Assembly: GCA_050485385.1 (NCBI GenBank)
Contig: JBJHBG010000024.1
Coordinates: 1-47,391, forward strand
DNA length: 47,391 bases
Source: RECO01 sp050485385
GTDB lineage: Bacteria > Pseudomonadota > Alphaproteobacteria > Geminicoccales > Geminicoccaceae
Direction: 5' to 3'
A program made the position numbers and the translations under genes. The notes under the pieces are model-generated. The model searched no databases. It had not been told where the DNA came from and saw only the letters and a program-made list of their open reading frames with translations. The number at the start of each line of letters is the position of its first letter. Position 1 is the first letter of the stretch. This document shows positions 1-8,114 of this stretch, piece by piece.

Positions 1-2841
1 CTCGAGAACGACGACGTGCTCGATCGCCTCGGCGCGGCGAGCACGCTCATGGGCGAGTACCTGGCGCAGACGACCGACGTCGGCGCGATGGCGTTCTACG
101 TGCCCGCGCCGAGCCCGCCGGCCGACGGCACAGGTACGTTGCTCGACCGCCTCGGCCACCTAGCCGAGCACGCGCAGGTGGGCGCCGTGCGTTCCGACCT
201 GTTCTTCTGCAGTGGCGAAGTGGTGATGCCGCTGTTCGGCATCGAGATGGGCCACATGGCGTGCCGCATCGACGCGCCCGGGCCCGGCGAGCCCGGCCGC
301 TTCGTCTTCGAGGGACAGGTCGGGCAGGGCTGGCTGGCCGACCTGGTCGGGCAGGTGGCGGTCTCCGCACTGGTGGAAACGCCACCGCCGCTGCCCGTGC
401 AGCTTTATGCCGGTGTGGCGCAAGGGCTCGTGTCGAGCGCGATCCAGGGTCAGTTGACACGGGCGCACATCGAGGCGGCGGTGGCGGCGGCCGCGGCGGG
501 TCACGTGCAGGATCCCGATCGGCGTGCGGACGTGCAGGCGCGATTGGCCGAGGCGTTTGCCGGCATTCCCGTCTCCGGATCGGCATCGGCGCAGCAAAGC
601 GGTCTCGCGCTGGCGTTGGCCGAAGCCCTGGCCGGTCTGGTGCCGAAGGTGGCGCTGGAGGCCACAGCGTCGGGCCTGAACCTGCCGCCGCCGCTCGCCG
701 GCCTGCTGTCCGCGACGTCGGTTCGCGTGGTGGGCTACTCGCCGTTCTTCGATCCCGGCGCCGACGGCGACGACACGTTCGCACGGGCCAGACGCCTGGG
801 CGGCGTTGCGCTCGAGGTGATCGGGGCCACGTTCGACGCGGCCGGCTGGAAGGCCGCCTTCGACCACGTGGCCATCGCCGCCGCCGGTGGCCCTGGCGGC
901 GTGCCCCTGGTGAGCGGCGCGGCCCGTGCGACCGGTGTGGATCTGCCGGGCCTCGACCTGGAGCAGGCCGACCTGTCGTTCGCCAACAGCGATCCCGTGC
1001 ATGCGAAGCTCGATATCCTCGCCCGGTTGCTCGATCTCGGATGGGGACGGATCCTGCCGGCGCCTGGCGCCCCGCCCCTGCGGCTGTCGGTGGATGCGTT
1101 CTCCGGGCGAGCCCTTGTCTCGGCGGCGCGGCTCGAGGTGAGCCCCAGCCTCGGCATTGCGCGTGCTCGGGTGGACCTGCACGGCGGGCCGCTCGACGGT
1201 CCAGCCACCGACGACTTCGGCTTCTCGCTGACCGGCCCCTGGTCGGCGTCGCTGCAGGTGCACGAGCTACGCCTGCGCGAGCCGGCGACCGGACGAACCT
1301 GGATCGCGAGCGACGTCGCGGGCGCGCGCCTCGCCGGCGAGGGCACCGCGGCCACCAGCCTGGAGGGGCAGGTCTCGTTCGCGATCGACAAGGTGGGTCC
1401 GGTGTCCCTCCTCGGCATCCAGGTGGTCTCGAAGGTGACGGTCGGCGTGAGCGTTCGCTTCCATGTCGAGCTCGACGGCTTCGCGGAGGCGACGACCGTC
1501 CGCGCGACCGGCGGCTGCACATGGCATGGCCGATCCATCACCTTCGACACCGGCGCGATCATCGTCGCTCCGCCGTCGATCGACGGCCTGCTGCACGCGG
1601 CCCAACAGGCCGTGCTCTCGGGGTTCCAAGACCACCTCCTGTCGTTCGACGCCTTCGCGGACGCGGTGTCCGGCGGCTGGGCCGAGTGGCACTTCGACCC
1701 GGCAAACCTGGCGGCGTTGCTCACGCGCGTCTACGGCATCACCGCCGTCAACGATGTCGTCGCGGCGATCGGCCGGCTGCCGATCGGTCCCGCGCAGGCC
1801 GCGCAGGTGCTCGACCGGCTGTTCACGTTCGTGCCGCATGCCGACGTTCCGGCACTCACGCACGTCGACACCTGGATCGGCCATATCGACGATGTGCAGC
1901 ACGGCGATATGGTCGTGGTGCCGCACGTGGACGAGTACGCCGGTGTCCACGGCGACAGCATCGTCCACACCGACATCCCCGCAGGACACGCCGACATCGC
2001 CCCGGTTCACGGCGACGTGGCCGGCTCGGCCCATGTCGACGCCGCCACACAAGTCCACATCGACGTGCGGACCGTGCTCCATGGCGACATCAGTGGAATT
2101 GGGCACGTCGACACCCCCCGCGGTCCGCACGTCGACGTCCACAGCTTTCCCCATGGCGATGGCCACGTGCCGGCGCACGGAGACCTCGCCGGTCTGCACA
2201 CCGACGTGGGGGCCGTGCCCCACGGTGATGTCAGCGCGAAGCCGCACGCCGACGTCGGCGCCACCGCGCATGGCGACACCTCGTCGCCGCACGTCGACGG
2301 CCCCGCACCGCCTCCGCACGTCGACGCGACCACGCACGGCGACGTGCCGCTCGTTCACCTCGATGTCGCCGACGCGCATGTGGACACCGTCATCCACATC
2401 GACGTGCCCGGCGTGCACTTCGACGTGGGCACCAGCCCGCACGGCGATTCCGGTGGGTTCCATCGGCCGCCCGATCGCGTAGCAGGGCACGCCGACGCGC
2501 CGGCGGTGCCGCACGGCGACCGCGCCGCCGTGCCCCATCAGGACAGCGTCACCGCGCTCACCACGCATCTCGACGTGCCACCGGGCGGGCATGGCGACGC
2601 TCCGGCGCGCCACGTCGACACCGGTCCTGCGCGCCCTGATCTGCGCCGCACCCTCATCATCCCCCACGCCGACCGCGTCGGTGCCACCGCGGTTCATGGC
2701 GACGCCACCTCGGTGCACCTCGACCGCGCCGCGACGCCACACGGCGATGCTCCGCAGAGGATCCCGCACGTCGACCGCGCGCCCACGCCCCACCTGGACA
2801 CGGCGCGGTTGCCGCATGCCGATACGGGTCCATCGCGATGA
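1..2841 (+). CDS. Large protein with C-terminal His-x-Asp repeat array, putative radical SAM substrate (5' partial)
   Basis: The frame is open to the left window edge, so the true start lies upstream; a GTG at 16 is only the first candidate inside the window. I count 946 residues from base 1. Residues 1 to about 610 look like a folded region, rich in Ala/Val/Gly with alternating beta-like segments, and I recognise no family. From residue 613 to the C-terminus there are 41 H-x-D tripeptides with short Pro/Ala/Gly/Val-rich linkers. I see no signal peptide or protease motif in the visible part. The stop overlaps the start of the radical SAM gene (ATGA at 2838-2841), so the two are translationally coupled. 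The fusion of a folded domain with a repeated short motif next to a radical SAM/SPASM enzyme suggests that this protein is the enzyme's substrate. That role is inference. A metal-binding or purely structural repeat is the main alternative. Confidence 0.75.
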   Translation, partial: LENDDVLDRLGAASTLMGEYLAQTTDVGAMAFYVPAPSPPADGTGTLLDRLGHLAEHAQVGAVRSDLFFCSGEVVMPLFGIEMGHMACRIDAPGPGEPGRFVFEGQVGQGWLADLVGQVAVSALVETPPPLPVQLYAGVAQGLVSSAIQGQLTRAHIEAAVAAAAAGHVQDPDRRADVQARLAEAFAGIPVSGSASAQQSGLALALAEALAGLVPKVALEATASGLNLPPPLAGLLSATSVRVVGYSPFFDPGADGDDTFARARRLGGVALEVIGATFDAAGWKAAFDHVAIAAAGGPGGVPLVSGAARATGVDLPGLDLEQADLSFANSDPVHAKLDILARLLDLGWGRILPAPGAPPLRLSVDAFSGRALVSAARLEVSPSLGIARARVDLHGGPLDGPATDDFGFSLTGPWSASLQVHELRLREPATGRTWIASDVAGARLAGEGTAATSLEGQVSFAIDKVGPVSLLGIQVVSKVTVGVSVRFHVELDGFAEATTVRATGGCTWHGRSITFDTGAIIVAPPSIDGLLHAAQQAVLSGFQDHLLSFDAFADAVSGGWAEWHFDPANLAALLTRVYGITAVNDVVAAIGRLPIGPAQAAQVLDRLFTFVPHADVPALTHVDTWIGHIDDVQHGDMVVVPHVDEYAGVHGDSIVHTDIPAGHADIAPVHGDVAGSAHVDAATQVHIDVRTVLHGDISGIGHVDTPRGPHVDVHSFPHGDGHVPAHGDLAGLHTDVGAVPHGDVSAKPHADVGATAHGDTSSPHVDGPAPPPHVDATTHGDVPLVHLDVADAHVDTVIHIDVPGVHFDVGTSPHGDSGGFHRPPDRVAGHADAPAVPHGDRAAVPHQDSVTALTTHLDVPPGGHGDAPARHVDTGPARPDLRRTLIIPHADRVGATAVHGDATSVHLDRAATPHGDAPQRIPHVDRAPTPHLDTARLPHADTGPSR
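1837..2823 (+). repeat. Array of 41 His-x-Asp motifs in the protein encoded here
   Basis: Counting by hand, the middle residue is Gly 14 times, Val 10, Ala 6, Leu 4, Ile 3, Thr 2, Phe 1 and Gln 1. The spacing between successive histidines is 8 residues in 20 of 40 intervals, mostly 6 to 10 in the rest, with two longer gaps (16 and 18 residues) that contain degenerate units such as HRPPD. The residue before His is commonly Pro, Val, Ala, Gly or Thr. HGD units often alternate with HVD, HAD or HTD units. The linkers differ while His and Asp stay fixed, so selection appears to act on the tripeptide rather than on recent DNA duplication. The last unit ends five residues before the stop. Confidence 0.9.
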
Positions 2842-4031
2842 GCGTCGAACTGCGACCGCTCGGCGTCAAATGCAACCTCGGCTGCGCCTACTGCTACCAG
2901 AACCCGCAGCGCGACGCGGGCAACATCGCCAGCCGCTACGACCTCGAGGTGATGAAGCGAGCGGTCCTGGAAGAAGGCGGTCCCTTCACGCTCTTCGGTG
3001 GGGAGCCCCTGCTGATGCGGCTGGCCGACCTCGAGGAGCTGTGGCGCTTCGGCCTCGAGCACTTCGGCGGGTCGGCGGTGCAGACCAACGGCACACTCAT
3101 TACCGAGCGGCACATCGAGCACTTCGCGCGCTACCGTGTCGACGTCGGCATCTCGATCGACGGCCCGGAGGCGCTGAACGACGTCCGCGCCGCCGGCTCC
3201 CCGGCCGCCACGCGCGCGGCCACTGCCCGGACCATGGCGGCCATCGCGCGGCTCTGCGAGGTGGGACGGCCACCGAGCCTCATCGTCACGCTGCACCGCG
3301 GCAACGGCGTCGGGGAACGGCTCGAGACCCTCGTGGAGTGGCTCCGCGAAATCGATCGGCTGGGCGTGACGGCCGCGCGCATTCACCTGCTCGAGGTCGA
3401 CAGCCCGGACGTGGCCGCCCATCTCGCGCTTTCGACGGACGAGCACATCGAGGCGCTCCTCAGGCTCGCACGGCTCGAGGAGGAACTGCCGACGCTGCGC
3501 TTCGACGTGTTCCGGGAGTTGGACGCGCTGCTCCTCGCCGATGACGAGGGAACGACTTGCGTGTGGCGGGCGTGCGACCCCGGCACCACCCCAGCCGTCC
3601 GGGGTATCGAGGGCTTCGGCCAGCGGTCGAACTGCGGGCGGACCAACAAGGACGGCGTCGACATGGTGAAGGCCGACCATCCGTCGCACCTGCGCCAGAT
3701 CGCGCTCTATCACACACCGCAGGAGCACGGCGGATGCGCCGGGTGCCGGTTCTTCCTCGCCTGCAAGGGACAGTGTCCGGGTACCGGCATCGACGGCGAT
3801 TGGCGCAACCGCACCGCGTCGTGCGCCGAATGGAAGGCCCTCTTCCGGCGCGCGGAGGAGCGGCTGCTCGATGCCGGCCACTTCCCGATCTCGGCGCAGC
3901 CAAACCGTGGATCGCTGGAGCGCGAGATGCTCGCCGCCTGGACGCGCGGCGAGAACCCCACGCTGCGGCAGGCGCTCGCCGCCATGCACGAGGCCGCCGG
4001 CCGGGCCACGACGACGGGGGACGGGCGATGA
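2838..4031 (+). CDS. Radical SAM/SPASM domain protein, putative peptide maturase
   Basis: This 397-residue protein has the radical SAM motif C12-x3-C16-x2-C19 very near its N-terminus, preceded by the ELRPLG context common in peptide-modifying members. A GGEP motif near residue 55 is the usual SAM-contacting sequence. The C-terminal half carries a SPASM arrangement: Cys241, Cys246 and Cys266, then C300-x2-C303-x5-C309-x3-C313 and Cys329. This is enough to ligate two auxiliary Fe-S clusters. SPASM enzymes of this kind install thioether, C-C or other crosslinks on ribosomal peptides. The ATG lies inside the stop of the repeat protein, and the stop overlaps the next ATG, so the gene is in the middle of a coupled operon. 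There is no obvious N-terminal RRE (PqqD-like) domain because the radical SAM motif begins at residue 12; substrate recognition would need another element. The substrate assignment to the HxD array is inferred from position. Confidence 0.88.
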   Translation: MSVELRPLGVKCNLGCAYCYQNPQRDAGNIASRYDLEVMKRAVLEEGGPFTLFGGEPLLMRLADLEELWRFGLEHFGGSAVQTNGTLITERHIEHFARYRVDVGISIDGPEALNDVRAAGSPAATRAATARTMAAIARLCEVGRPPSLIVTLHRGNGVGERLETLVEWLREIDRLGVTAARIHLLEVDSPDVAAHLALSTDEHIEALLRLARLEEELPTLRFDVFRELDALLLADDEGTTCVWRACDPGTTPAVRGIEGFGQRSNCGRTNKDGVDMVKADHPSHLRQIALYHTPQEHGGCAGCRFFLACKGQCPGTGIDGDWRNRTASCAEWKALFRRAEERLLDAGHFPISAQPNRGSLEREMLAAWTRGENPTLRQALAAMHEAAGRATTTGDGR

Positions 4032-4963
4032 CCGCCACGTCACCCGCGCTCAGGCTCGGGTTCCGGCTGCCCGAGTTCGTGCGCTATGCGTGGGTGGACG
4101 ATGCGGCGCGGCGCTACTGGGAGCCGAGACTCGAAGTGGTGAAGGACGCGTGGTCGCGGGTCGAACTGGCGTCGGTGCGCCACGACGTCCGTCCCGCGGC
4201 CGTGCGCGTCGTGCACCCGGCCGCGATCGCGGCGCCCGATGGCGAACTGGCGGGGCTCGAGATCGAGCTGCTCGGCGCGGTGGCGATGTCCGGGCCGTAC
4301 ATGGCGTCGGTCGCGCCGCCCGACCCCGGACGACCCTATGCCCTGCAGGTGGCCGCCGGCCGTCGGGGCGCGGCACGGGCGCTGGCCGGCGCATGGCGCG
4401 ACGGCGATCAGGCGGAAGTCGGCCGCCTGCTCGGCTTTCCTGCCTGCTGCGCGCGGTTCTTCGAGCGCGTCTGGGTGGACGAACGCTGGGTCGATACGAC
4501 CTGGCCGATGGCCATGGGCACGACCGCACGGGAACCGCAAGCCTCGGACGACGCGGACGTCGTCGTGCAGGGGCCCACAGCGGCCAACATCCTGCTGCGA
4601 TGGCTCGGCCTCCGTGCCGTACCTCATCTGCCCTGCGCGTTCGACTGCGCCGCCACCGCGATGCTGGGCTATGCGCTGGCCGGCGTGTTCAAGCGCGAGG
4701 GGCTCGACGAGCCCCTCGCCCTCCTTGGCGAGATGCTCGAGTGGCCGGTGGAATGGTCGGCGCTGCACGGTATCGCCGAGATCAAGACACCCGTCGTGCG
4801 GATTACCGCGCATACCGACGCCACCGCCGGCCGTTTGCGCGTCAGGCGCCACGGCACGCGCTGGCCGGAGCATGGGGCGCACGGTCTCGCGTTCCCGTAC
4901 CGGCCGCCGGGGGCGCCGCTCCGCCTGCCACACCATCGAGCGCTCGAGCGGTTGAATGACTGA
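4028..4963 (+). CDS. Unknown four-cysteine protein in the radical SAM operon
   Basis: This is a 311-residue protein whose ATG overlaps the radical SAM stop. I do not recognise a characterised family. Visible landmarks are a Cys-Cys pair (C140-C141) in the context GFPACCARFF and a second pair C203-x3-C207 in HLPCAFDC, in the central part of the protein. Four cysteines in two conserved-looking contexts could hold a metal or Fe-S site, or act as a redox or acceptor site. The GFPxCC context recalls uncharacterised DUF483-type proteins, but this is from memory and unverified. There are no transmembrane segments or signal peptide. Its place between the radical SAM enzyme and a methyltransferase suggests a maturation partner, for example substrate recognition or a second modification step. 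The following gene starts 8 bases before its stop. Confidence 0.7.
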   Translation: MTATSPALRLGFRLPEFVRYAWVDDAARRYWEPRLEVVKDAWSRVELASVRHDVRPAAVRVVHPAAIAAPDGELAGLEIELLGAVAMSGPYMASVAPPDPGRPYALQVAAGRRGAARALAGAWRDGDQAEVGRLLGFPACCARFFERVWVDERWVDTTWPMAMGTTAREPQASDDADVVVQGPTAANILLRWLGLRAVPHLPCAFDCAATAMLGYALAGVFKREGLDEPLALLGEMLEWPVEWSALHGIAEIKTPVVRITAHTDATAGRLRVRRHGTRWPEHGAHGLAFPYRPPGAPLRLPHHRALERLND

Positions 4964-5528
4964 TCCCGCCACGCCCGTCCCGGACCCCCGGGACGATGGC
5001 TTTGCGACCGTTGCGGCACGGGCGACCGCGCACCGCCCGATCGTCGCACTGGTCGCCCGCGTGCTGGGTGACCGGGGCGGCCGCGTGCTCGATCTCGGAT
5101 GCGGCAGTGGCGCGCTGCTCGAGGCCATCACCTACGCCGCTCCGGGCGTCGTGCCCTACGGCATCGAGATCGACGGCGGACGCGCCGCCCGTGCGCGCGT
5201 CCGGTTGTCGGCGACCGGCGGGTCGGTGTTCGAAGGCGACCTGTTCGCGCTGGACGGTCCCTGGGCCGGACCACGATGGGCGGTCGCGCTCGTGATGCCG
5301 GGCCGCCAGCTGGAAGCGCCGGCCGAGGCCGCCGCGCGCCTGCGCGAACGCCTCGCTGCGCGATGCGACCGCGTGATCGCGTACGCCTATGGCGACTGGC
5401 TGACCGGCTTCGGCGGCCTCGATGCACTCGCTGTCGCAGCCGGTCTCGCGCTGGAGCCGCCGGACGAGGGGGTAGGCGGCTATCCGCTGTGGCGCACCTG
5501 CGCTCGGGTCCTCGTCGCGAAGCGGTAG
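4956..5528 (+). CDS. Class I SAM-dependent methyltransferase
   Basis: This 190-residue protein has glycine-rich motif I, VLDLGCGSGALLE, at about residues 44-56, and an acidic ribose-binding position in the following strand (GIEID, around residue 70). The fold is a Rossmann-type methyltransferase near the minimal size. The ATG lies 8 bases inside the preceding gene, making it the last member of the coupled operon. Its target cannot be read from the sequence. With 41 Asp side chains in the putative substrate, carboxyl O-methylation (as in PIMT-like tailoring enzymes that make aspartimide or isoaspartate) is one testable idea; His N-methylation is another. A housekeeping role is less likely given the coupling. 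Confidence 0.8.
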   Translation: MTDPATPVPDPRDDGFATVAARATAHRPIVALVARVLGDRGGRVLDLGCGSGALLEAITYAAPGVVPYGIEIDGGRAARARVRLSATGGSVFEGDLFALDGPWAGPRWAVALVMPGRQLEAPAEAAARLRERLAARCDRVIAYAYGDWLTGFGGLDALAVAAGLALEPPDEGVGGYPLWRTCARVLVAKR

Positions 5529-5986
5529 AGTTCCAGAGCTTCGGGATCCCGAGGAACGGGCCGACGGGAACCCTGCGTCGAAGGCCGTCTTGCGGAACTG
5601 GGGTCGGTCTTGGAGGCCGGGCTTGCGGATGCCCGTAAGGTCAGTGGCGAAGTCTCGCGTCTGGAGGCGGTCGAGGTTGGCCGTCGGCGCCCGTGGCCGG
5701 GGCCATCGACTACATGCTGAAGCGCTGGGATCGCTTCGCCCGCTTCCTCGACGACGGCCTGATCTGCCTCACATCGCCGCCATCGCCGGTGATCCCACCC
5801 TCGGGCCTACCCATGCCGTAGAACTGAAACGACCCACCAAGGCCGGAGCGCCTCGGTCAGCTACACCACGCATCGAGGCACGACCGCCCAGCCTCGATGC
5901 GACCGCGGGCTCCGACGACCTGTCAGCGCGCATTTCGCGGTGCCCTCCGCCCGGTCTGCCACGATCGAAGGCCGTCCGAAACCGGC
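5529..5986. other. Gene-poor junction between the radical SAM operon and the fucose genes
   Basis: I find no intact gene in these 458 bases. A 10-base palindrome CGGGATCCCG lies at 5542-5551, just after the methyltransferase stop, without a T run. From 5577 a stretch of about 40 open codons on the plus strand has a Leu/Val-Glu-Ala pattern like a coiled coil, but I cannot assign it. An IS66 transposase remnant follows at 5702-5770 in a different frame. The rest shows no recognisable coding signal. The region looks like scar tissue from a past insertion. Confidence 0.6.
5702..5770 (+). pseudogene. IS66-family transposase (TnpC) remnant
   Basis: Twenty-three codons read AIDYMLKRWDRF then ARFLDDGLICL, which matches the well-known C-terminal segment of IS66 TnpC (alanine-isoleucine ... 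tyrosine ... RW ... FLDDGRI-C/E-L, normally followed by the NNAAER catalytic-region motif). Here the match stops abruptly at the point where NNAAER should begin, and the sequence upstream in this frame does not continue the family. It is a short decayed fragment, not an active element. I could not find terminal inverted repeats. Confidence 0.7.
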
Positions 5987-6931
5987 TCACCCTTCGCGGG
6001 CGGCATGGGTCAAGAACCAGTCGTAGGTCTGGGCGATCCCTTCATCGAGGCCGATGCGCGCCTCCCACCCCGCTGCTCGCAAACGGCCGACGTCCATCAG
6101 CTTGCGGGGCGTGCCGTCAGGCTTCGTCGGATCGAACACGAGGTCGGCCGCGATGCCGACGATCCGCAGCACGCGCTCCGCCAACTCGCGGATCGAGACG
6201 TCGGTGCCGCAGCCGACGTTGACGTGCTCGGCGCCGTCATGGTGCCTGAGCAGGAACACGCAGGCATCGGCCAGATCGTCGACATGCAGGAACTCGCGCC
6301 GCGGTGTCCCCGTGCCCCAAAGCTGCAGGGTGCCGCCGCCCCTTCGCTTCACCTCGTGCGCTTTGCGGATGAGCGCGGGCAGCACATGGCTCGTTTCGAG
6401 GTCGAAATTGTCGCCGGGGCCGTAGAGGTTGGTCGGCATCGCCGCGATGAAGTCGGCGCCGTATTGCTGGCGATAGGCTTGGCAGAGCTTGATCCCGGCG
6501 ATCTTGGCGATGGCGTACCACTCGTTGGTGGGCTCCAGCGGGCCCGTCAGGAGGGCGTCCTCGGTCAAGGGCTGCGGGGCGGATTTCGGGTAGATGCAGG
6601 AGCTGCCGAGAAAGAGCAGCTTCTCGACCCCGATGGTGTGCGCCGTGCGGATGACGTTCGCCTCGATCATCAGGTTGTCGTAGAGGAACTCCGCCGGATA
6701 GGTGGCGTTCGCCAGGATGCCGCCGACCTTGGCGGCTGCCACCACCACCACCTCGGGGCGATTGGCCTGCATCCAGGCCTCGACCTGCTCCTGGCGGCGG
6801 AGATCGCAGTCCGCGCGGCCGACGGTCAATACCGTCACCGGCTCGGTTTGCAGCCGCCGTACCAAGGCCGAGCCGACCATCCCGCGATGGCCCGCCACCC
6901 AAACCCGTTTGCCTGTCAGATCGAAGACCAA
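5987..6931 (-). CDS. fcl: GDP-L-fucose synthase
   Basis: This 314-residue SDR-type enzyme carries the family nucleotide-binding motif GHRGMVGSA near residues 14-22, the GSSCIYP segment with the active-site serine and cysteine, and the catalytic YxxxK as YAIAK. It performs the epimerase/reductase step converting GDP-4-keto-6-deoxy-D-mannose to GDP-L-fucose with NADPH. It lies 4 bases downstream of gmd on the same strand, so the two form the usual two-gene route from GDP-mannose to GDP-fucose for surface polysaccharide. The length is normal for the family. Confidence 0.96.
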   Translation of the reverse strand: MVFDLTGKRVWVAGHRGMVGSALVRRLQTEPVTVLTVGRADCDLRRQEQVEAWMQANRPEVVVVAAAKVGGILANATYPAEFLYDNLMIEANVIRTAHTIGVEKLLFLGSSCIYPKSAPQPLTEDALLTGPLEPTNEWYAIAKIAGIKLCQAYRQQYGADFIAAMPTNLYGPGDNFDLETSHVLPALIRKAHEVKRRGGGTLQLWGTGTPRREFLHVDDLADACVFLLRHHDGAEHVNVGCGTDVSIRELAERVLRIVGIAADLVFDPTKPDGTPRKLMDVGRLRAAGWEARIGLDEGIAQTYDWFLTHAAREG

Positions 6932-6935
6932 GGAC

Positions 6936-8015
6936 CTACTCCGCCGCGTTGCGATGGACGCGCCCGCTCAACTGTTCGCGGCGCACCGTCGCCAGGTCCG
7001 CCGCCACCATCTCTTTGACCAGGTCGGCGAACCCGATCGTCGGCGACCAGCCGAGCTTCGTCCTGGCTTTGCTCGCGTCACCGAGGAGGTAGTCGACCTC
7101 CAGCGGGCGGAAGTAACGAGGATCGATCCGCACCAGTACCCGGCCGGTCGTCGCTTCGCGTCCGATTTCGTCCACGCCTGTGCCCTCCCAAGCGATGACC
7201 TTGCCGACCTCGGCAAAGGCCAACTCGACGAACTCGCGCACGCTGTGCGCTTCGCCCGTCGCCAGGACGTAGTCGTCGGGCTGGTCCTGCTGCACGATCC
7301 GCCACATACCCTCGACGTAGTCGCGGGCATGGCCCCAGTCACGCTTGGCGTCGAGATTGCCCAAGAAAAGCTGGTCCTGCAGCCCCAGCTCGATCGCCGC
7401 TACCGCCCGGGTGATCTTGCGTGTGACGAAGGTTTCCCCGCGCAACGGGCTTTCGTGATTGAACAAAATGCCGTTGGCGGCGTGCAGGCCGTAGCCCTCG
7501 CGGTAGTTCTTGGTGATCCAGTAGGCGTAGAGCTTGGCCGTGGCGTAGGGGCTCTGCGGCAGGAACGGCGTATCTTCGTTCTGCGGCGGGTTGGCCTTGC
7601 CGTACAGCTCCGAGGTCGAGGCCTGATAGAAGCGGACATGGTCCCGCAGACCGAGGATGCGGATCGCCTCCAACAGCCGGAGCGTGCCGAGGCCGTCGGC
7701 ATTGCCGGTATATTCCGGCGTCTCGAAGCTGACCTGGACGTGGCTCTGGGCGGCGAGGTTGTAGATCTCGGTGGGCTGCACGCTCTGCACGATGCGGATC
7801 AGGTTGGTGGCATCGGTCAGGTCGCCGTAGTGCAGGAACAGGCGTGCACCGATTTCGTGCGGATCGACGTAGAGGTGATCGATGCGCTGAGTGTTGAACG
7901 ACGATGCGCGCCGCTTGATGCCGTGCACCTCGTAGCCCTTGGCCAGCAGCAGCTCGGCGAGATAGGCGCCATCCTGGCCGGTGATGCCGGTGATCAGGGC
8001 TACTTTGCGGGTCAT
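6936..8015 (-). CDS. gmd: GDP-mannose 4,6-dehydratase
   Basis: This protein has 359 residues from the ATG at 8015; a TTG 33 bases upstream would add residues that do not belong to the family. The N-terminal GITGQDGAYLAELLL motif is the NADP-binding loop typical of Gmd. The segment YGKANPPQNEDTPFLPQSPY leads into the catalytic YATAK. It converts GDP-D-mannose to GDP-4-keto-6-deoxy-D-mannose, the first step to GDP-L-fucose, and feeds the adjacent fcl. The remains of a glycosyltransferase lie directly upstream, suggesting that this pair was once part of a longer polysaccharide cluster. Confidence 0.97.
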   Translation of the reverse strand: MTRKVALITGITGQDGAYLAELLLAKGYEVHGIKRRASSFNTQRIDHLYVDPHEIGARLFLHYGDLTDATNLIRIVQSVQPTEIYNLAAQSHVQVSFETPEYTGNADGLGTLRLLEAIRILGLRDHVRFYQASTSELYGKANPPQNEDTPFLPQSPYATAKLYAYWITKNYREGYGLHAANGILFNHESPLRGETFVTRKITRAVAAIELGLQDQLFLGNLDAKRDWGHARDYVEGMWRIVQQDQPDDYVLATGEAHSVREFVELAFAEVGKVIAWEGTGVDEIGREATTGRVLVRIDPRYFRPLEVDYLLGDASKARTKLGWSPTIGFADLVKEMVAADLATVRREQLSGRVHRNAAE

Positions 8016-8114
8016 CTGGAGCTCTTTTCGAATGCTGGGAGGGAACAAAGTTGCCAGTTGCTCGGGCGGTCGCGCGGGGCGAACCCGCCGTCAACCCGCG
8101 AGCCTCCACGTCCA

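Noticed and set aside
1267..2817. Minus-strand open frame opposite the HxD array, itself repetitive (V-x-V-x-H/R patterns)
   Set aside because: Its repetition is the reverse-complement image of the HxD codons; no start signal or family similarity.
1837..2823. CRISPR-like or satellite DNA repeat in the array region
   Set aside because: The DNA units are not identical and spacing is not constant at base level; conservation is at the amino-acid level (His and Asp codons).
5590..6222. Plus-strand open frame across the 5529-5986 junction into fcl
   Set aside because: It has no recognisable domain and runs antisense into a clear fcl gene; the Arg/Pro-rich composition is typical of a chance frame.
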